8,302 bases of DNA, taken from positions 1 through 8,302 of the forward strand of contig DAIDJH010000067.1 in NCBI GenBank assembly GCA_027451425.1. Reading direction: 5' to 3'. The notes beneath the pieces were generated by a model, which was given only the letters and a program-made list of their open reading frames with translations, was not told the origin of the DNA and did not search any database. Made by a program: the position numbers and the translations under genes. This document shows positions 5,015-8,302 of this stretch, one piece after another (position 1 is the first letter of the stretch; the number at the start of each line of letters is the position of its first letter). Origin of the DNA: Bdellovibrionales bacterium (GTDB lineage: Bacteria; Bdellovibrionota; Bdellovibrionia; Bdellovibrionales; UBA1609).

Positions 5015-6781
5015 ATGTCGAGACATTGCGACCCAAATGACATTGCGCTGAAAAGTTTTTTTCTCGGACCACAGGCCGAAAATGCCGAACTGGTAACTCA
5101 CATTTTTCATCGAATTGTTGAACGATGGGTCAAATGGCGGCAGACGCGGTTTTGCGAAGACGGTCGGGCGATTTCTGCCGAAGATAAGGCAACGCCCGAA
5201 TATCGCGCCGATTTGAAAAAGATCGACTCCATGGTTGAAGAGCTCATGCATCGGTTTGAGTCCGAGGTCCCCAAATTTTCTCCTCGCTATATCGGGCATA
5301 TGTTTTCAGAGATTTCTCTCCCCGCACTATTTGGGCATTGTATTTCCTTACTGCACAATCCGAATAATGTTTCGGCCGAGGCCTCACGGGTCGGTATCAA
5401 AATAGAACAAGAAGCCATCGACGAACTTCTGACCATGTGTGGATATGATCCAAATGTTGGCACAGGTCATTTTACCAGCGGCGGAACGGTCGCAAACTTT
5501 GAGTCTGCCGTTCGCGCGAAATGGCGCATGTCGCGTTGGCTATCCATCGCCTGCATTGCAAAAAAACAAGGGTTGTGGAACGGCACTTATTTTGAAGCGG
5601 CAAATCTAGGGTGGAGTCAGCATCGAAACCTACGCGACCAAATTGATTTTTCTGAAGAGAATTCGACCGAATCCGACTATTTTAATTTATCTCCCACGCA
5701 CGCGAGCCGGCGACTTGCCGCAGAGTTGGGGGATTATAAAGATCCGGTTTTACTGATACCGGGCCATCGCCACTATTCATGGGAAAAAATCGCCGTGTTG
5801 TTGGGATACGGCAAGGAAAACCTCGTGCCCGTCGATCTCGATCAGCATGGCACCGCCTCCGTTTCAGATCTTAATAGAAAAATCGACTGGTGCCAAAATG
5901 AAGGCCGACCGATTGCGATGATTGTATCGATTCTTGGCACAACTGAAATGGGTCTTATCGACCCTATCCACGATATTCAAAATCTTATCGACCAATACAA
6001 TATGACCCATGATCTTTTCATATGGCACCATATCGATGCCGCCTACGGCGGATTTTTTTGTTCGCTGAAAGATTCGCACGACTTCGTCGATGAGAAATTC
6101 AAGCGCGATCTCAACTCGGTGAGATCCGCCAATTCGCTAACTGTTGACCCCCACAAACTGGGATATGTTCCGTATGCTTGCGGGGCGTTTCTTGTAAAGG
6201 ACAAGCAAGAAAATCAAATTCCAACCCAGCAAACTCCGTATATTGATTTTGATGAAAATGACTCGGGTCACTTTACTCTCGAAGGTTCTCGATCCGCAGC
6301 GGGAGCGACCGCAACCTGGCTCACCGCTAAAACAATAGGATTAAATGAGGCGGGTTACGGCCGAATTCTCCGCCGCACGATCGAAGCCGGCCGTTTGCTT
6401 CGCCTGGCGCTTGAAGAAAATATCCCCAACGTGCATATTCCAACCTCAGCCGACACGAATATTTTATGCTTTTGCGTCGGCAAGTCAGGCGAATCTCTCA
6501 CTGCCGTCAATGAACGAACTCAACGTATCTTTGATCGTTTTTCACCATACAAAGACAATGACTTTTATGTCTCAAAAACTGAAATTGATCTCCAACTATA
6601 CTCCGCCTTTCTTGAGGCAAACTTTCCCGATTGGTTTCCGAATAAAGATAGCGCCCGTCTCACGCTCATACGCGTCTGTTTAATGAATCCATTTTTCACT
6701 TCGACGGAACCGAATGTGCGGTACCCAACGGTATTTGCTAAAAGTTTGGCACAATTTCTGCGCGATTCACAACGCCAGTGA
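5015..6781 (+). CDS. Group II PLP-dependent amino-acid decarboxylase, substrate unknown
   Basis: A 588-residue cytoplasmic enzyme of the glutamate/aromatic/aspartate decarboxylase family (fold-type I PLP enzymes), which removes the alpha-carboxyl of an amino acid as CO2. The ATG at 5015 follows GAGGG at 5005-5009 with a short 5-nt spacer. Family marks: the substrate-side PRYIGHM near 90-96, phosphate-binding SGGTVAN (155-161), His253 in HYSWEK that stacks on the cofactor ring, GTTEMG (308-313), Asp341 in IDAAYGG that pairs with the pyridine nitrogen, and Lys381 in DPHKLGY that forms the Schiff base. It is longer than typical 450-550-residue members, with added length in the 180-240 and 510-550 regions. 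I cannot name the substrate: glutamate, aspartate (as in PanP, for beta-alanine) and tyrosine are all possible, and no transporter or pathway partner lies beside it. It is divergent from nrdJ, and its 3' end overlaps hemN by 15 bp tail to tail. Confidence 0.9.
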   Translation: MSRHCDPNDIALKSFFLGPQAENAELVTHIFHRIVERWVKWRQTRFCEDGRAISAEDKATPEYRADLKKIDSMVEELMHRFESEVPKFSPRYIGHMFSEISLPALFGHCISLLHNPNNVSAEASRVGIKIEQEAIDELLTMCGYDPNVGTGHFTSGGTVANFESAVRAKWRMSRWLSIACIAKKQGLWNGTYFEAANLGWSQHRNLRDQIDFSEENSTESDYFNLSPTHASRRLAAELGDYKDPVLLIPGHRHYSWEKIAVLLGYGKENLVPVDLDQHGTASVSDLNRKIDWCQNEGRPIAMIVSILGTTEMGLIDPIHDIQNLIDQYNMTHDLFIWHHIDAAYGGFFCSLKDSHDFVDEKFKRDLNSVRSANSLTVDPHKLGYVPYACGAFLVKDKQENQIPTQQTPYIDFDENDSGHFTLEGSRSAAGATATWLTAKTIGLNEAGYGRILRRTIEAGRLLRLALEENIPNVHIPTSADTNILCFCVGKSGESLTAVNERTQRIFDRFSPYKDNDFYVSKTEIDLQLYSAFLEANFPDWFPNKDSARLTLIRVCLMNPFFTSTEPNVRYPTVFAKSLAQFLRDSQRQ

Positions 6782-8122
6782 AAAGACTTGAGTCTGGGGG
6801 TTTATTCGTCGCAAGCGCATGTCGAATGCCACACAGGCGTTGCGCAAAAATGGCCGGCCTTTTTCGGTTAGGCACAGTTTTGAATTGTCTACCCGCAAAA
6901 GCTCGTCATCAATCATGCTCGATAAAAAACTTGTCACATCCGATTTTTGTTCGGGATTTTGAAACTCAACCTCACCCCGGGTCATGAACTCGAGAATCTG
7001 CCTGCGGCAAACGCGATCTTCGGCGCTGAGCTTGTGCCCCCGAAGCGTTGGCAGCCTTCTCTCGTCAATACTACGATCATAATTCGGCAGAGTTTTTTCG
7101 TTTTGATGAAAACAATCGGGAGTTTCGGAAATTGCACTGAGCCCAAGCCCCAAAAGAACGTCGGTCGTTTGCGTGGTATAACCCATGAAATTGCGATGCA
7201 TGGTTTTATCGTCACGCGCGCGAGCCAAGGCCTCATCTGGGAGGGCAAAATGATCAATGCCAATCTCTAAGTACCCGCTTTTTACCAATCGCTCGCTGGC
7301 TAATTCGTAGAGTTTTCGTTTGTCCGCGCCTTGCGGGAGGTCCTCGTCTTTAAAAAGCCGTTGCTGCGGTTTGACCCAAGGCACGACAGCCAGCGAGTAC
7401 AAAGCAATACGATCTGGCCGCAATTCGATAACATCCTCAACGGTACGAAGAAACGTTTCTAACGTTTGTCGGGGCAATCCATAGATCAAATCGTAATTCA
7501 CCGATTCATAACCCAAGGCTCGCGCGGCCCGAGTCAAATCCTCAGTCAGTTCTTTTGGCTGCACACGGTTGATAAGCCGCTGCACGTCCGAATTGAAATC
7601 TTGCACGCCCATGCTCACCCGCGAAAAGCCGAGCTTACGCAAGGCCTCCAACTGGATTTTGTTTGTGCGCCGCGGGTCCACCTCAATGCTGCCGGCGAAC
7701 TGCGGATCTACGTTCACTTTACTAAAAATCCCCTCGATAAGTTCTTCGAGATGCGTGACCGATAAAAATGTTGGTGTACCACCGCCGATATGCAATTCCT
7801 TTAGGGGTCGCACCTTTAAAGCGCTGACCTGCTCAAGGTACATAGACAATTCTTTTTGTAAACGATTTAAATATGGCCCCTCGACGCTGTGGGAGCGAGA
7901 AATTACCGTATTGCAACCACAGTACGTACAAAGCGATTCGCAAAAAGGGATATGTAAATAAAGAGACCAGCTCGCTTGACGATTTTGAAATGCACGCTCA
8001 AGTGACTGTATCCATTCCTCCGCAGTCGGTGAATCCGACCAAAGCGGAACCGTCGGGTAGCTCGTATACCGAGGCACCGGCACATCGTATTTTTTTAATA
8101 GATCGGCAGTGAGTGGACCCAA
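6767..8122 (-). CDS. hemN: Oxygen-independent coproporphyrinogen III oxidase (radical SAM)
   Basis: Converts coproporphyrinogen III to protoporphyrinogen IX in haem synthesis without oxygen, using a [4Fe-4S] cluster and S-adenosylmethionine. The 451 residues match the length of E. coli HemN (457). Landmarks: VPRYTSYPT (16-24), LYLHIPFC then C61-x3-C65-x2-C68-G-C70, the radical SAM cluster with the extra Cys that separates true HemN from HemW-like proteins; GGGTPT (113-118) for SAM; VNYDLIYGLP (208-217); IGIDHFALP (287-295); NFMGYTTQ (311-318); and a C-terminal FLRNACVAFD, as in E. coli. The start is TTG 8122, the only in-frame start after a stop upstream, with GGGGAAGCAAGG just before it. A sigma-54-type promoter lies about 56 bp upstream. 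No FNR box (TTGAT-N4-ATCAA) is visible, although hemN in many bacteria is controlled that way. The last five codons overlap the decarboxylase end on the other strand. Confidence 0.95.
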   Translation of the reverse strand: MGPLTADLLKKYDVPVPRYTSYPTVPLWSDSPTAEEWIQSLERAFQNRQASWSLYLHIPFCESLCTYCGCNTVISRSHSVEGPYLNRLQKELSMYLEQVSALKVRPLKELHIGGGTPTFLSVTHLEELIEGIFSKVNVDPQFAGSIEVDPRRTNKIQLEALRKLGFSRVSMGVQDFNSDVQRLINRVQPKELTEDLTRAARALGYESVNYDLIYGLPRQTLETFLRTVEDVIELRPDRIALYSLAVVPWVKPQQRLFKDEDLPQGADKRKLYELASERLVKSGYLEIGIDHFALPDEALARARDDKTMHRNFMGYTTQTTDVLLGLGLSAISETPDCFHQNEKTLPNYDRSIDERRLPTLRGHKLSAEDRVCRRQILEFMTRGEVEFQNPEQKSDVTSFLSSMIDDELLRVDNSKLCLTEKGRPFLRNACVAFDMRLRRINPQTQVFSLAL

Positions 8123-8177
8123 AACCTTGCTTCCCCAACCGGCGCATGAACGCGCGCCCTCTTCACCTCAACTGTAG

Positions 8178-8193
8178 AGCAATTCAGATGCCA
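8178..8193 (-). promoter_or_regulatory. Sigma-54 (RpoN) -24/-12 promoter for hemN
   Basis: Read on minus: TGGCAT (8193-8188), five bases, TTGCT (8182-8178). GG (8192-8191) and GC (8180-8179) are exactly 10 bases apart. It matches the consensus core except T for C at the end of TGGCAC and C for the following G. The predicted start near 8167 leaves a leader of about 45 nt that holds the GGGGAAG ribosome site before TTG 8122. Confidence 0.6.
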
Positions 8194-8270
8194 GAAGGCA
8201 CAAACCTCGAAACAACACAAATTTGCCCCTGCGGTTGTGCGCCGATTGAGATTGGGTTATTTTGGCTAAG

Positions 8271-8283
8271 ATTTTGACAAAAT
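8271..8283. promoter_or_regulatory. 13-bp palindrome upstream of hemN, possible enhancer or operator
   Basis: ATTTTG-A-CAAAAT is a perfect inverted repeat around one central base. It lies about 110 bp upstream of the predicted hemN transcript start, a usual distance for a sigma-54 activator site. On plus it also contains TTGACA (8274-8279), a perfect sigma-70 -35 hexamer, so it could instead belong to a promoter for a gene beyond the right edge. A half copy, TTTGTC on minus, follows at 8290-8285. Confidence 0.35.
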
Positions 8284-8302
8284 AGACAAATTGCCGATTT
8301 GG

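Noticed and set aside
4802..5299. Minus-strand 165-codon ORF across the nrdJ/decarboxylase gap
   Set aside because: It is the antisense of the decarboxylase N-terminus and of nrdJ's upstream region, with shadow-like composition and no family features.
6747..6762. Plus-strand TGGCAC-N5-CTGCG with GG-N10-GC spacing inside the decarboxylase 3' end
   Set aside because: Only CTGCG in place of TTGCW at -12, inside a coding region, and pointing into the antisense of hemN. I treat it as background; it also shows that such matches do occur by chance.
6814..6829. Minus-strand TGGCAT-N5-ATGCG with GG-N10-GC spacing inside hemN
   Set aside because: The -12 part is poor and it lies at the 3' end of a coding region with no gene positioned to use it.
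8188..8277. Plus-strand 29-codon ORF with a CPCGC motif upstream of hemN
   Set aside because: Poor ribosome site, antisense to the hemN leader and overlapping its promoter; too short to support by sequence alone.

Overview
The window reads as ordinary chromosomal DNA of roughly balanced base composition from a Gram-negative, cytochrome-rich bacterium. The gene mix is two lipoproteins with Pro-Thr linkers, a class II (B12-dependent) ribonucleotide reductase, a group II PLP decarboxylase and an oxygen-independent HemN. The frequent TTG starts and the apparent sigma-54 promoters would also fit. I favour a Bdellovibrionota/Oligoflexia-like or other deltaproteobacteria-like organism, but this is inference from gene content and not proven by a marker gene.

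Layout. Positions 1-530 hold the 3' end of an unrecognised gene with a (Thr-Pro)n tail, followed 11 bp later by a small fibronectin-III-like lipoprotein, probably one operon. An intergenic region (531-696) has a weak terminator-like hairpin, GGTAAC repeats and a near-consensus -24/-12 (sigma-54) promoter. It leads into a tri-haem cytochrome c lipoprotein (697-1710). This converges on a class II ribonucleotide reductase, nrdJ (minus, 4830 to 1783). nrdJ is divergent from a PLP-dependent decarboxylase (5015-6781). The decarboxylase converges on, and overlaps by 15 bp, hemN (minus, 8122 to 6767). The last 180 bases are the hemN upstream region, with a second near-consensus sigma-54 promoter and an upstream palindrome.

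How the genes fit together. NrdJ makes deoxyribonucleotides with or without oxygen, HemN makes haem precursors without oxygen, and the tri-haem cytochrome consumes haem and carries electrons. The set suits life across changing oxygen levels. The most notable non-coding signal is that cytochrome c and hemN each carry a TGGCA-N6-TTGCT element with exact GG-N10-GC spacing, correctly oriented and placed before the gene. A weaker copy precedes the decarboxylase. A TTTGTC-containing motif lies further upstream of all three in the same orientation. This suggests, but does not prove, a shared RpoN-dependent control circuit linking haem synthesis to cytochrome production.

I see no mobile element, CRISPR array, rRNA or tRNA. 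There is no gene-free stretch longer than 300 bases.
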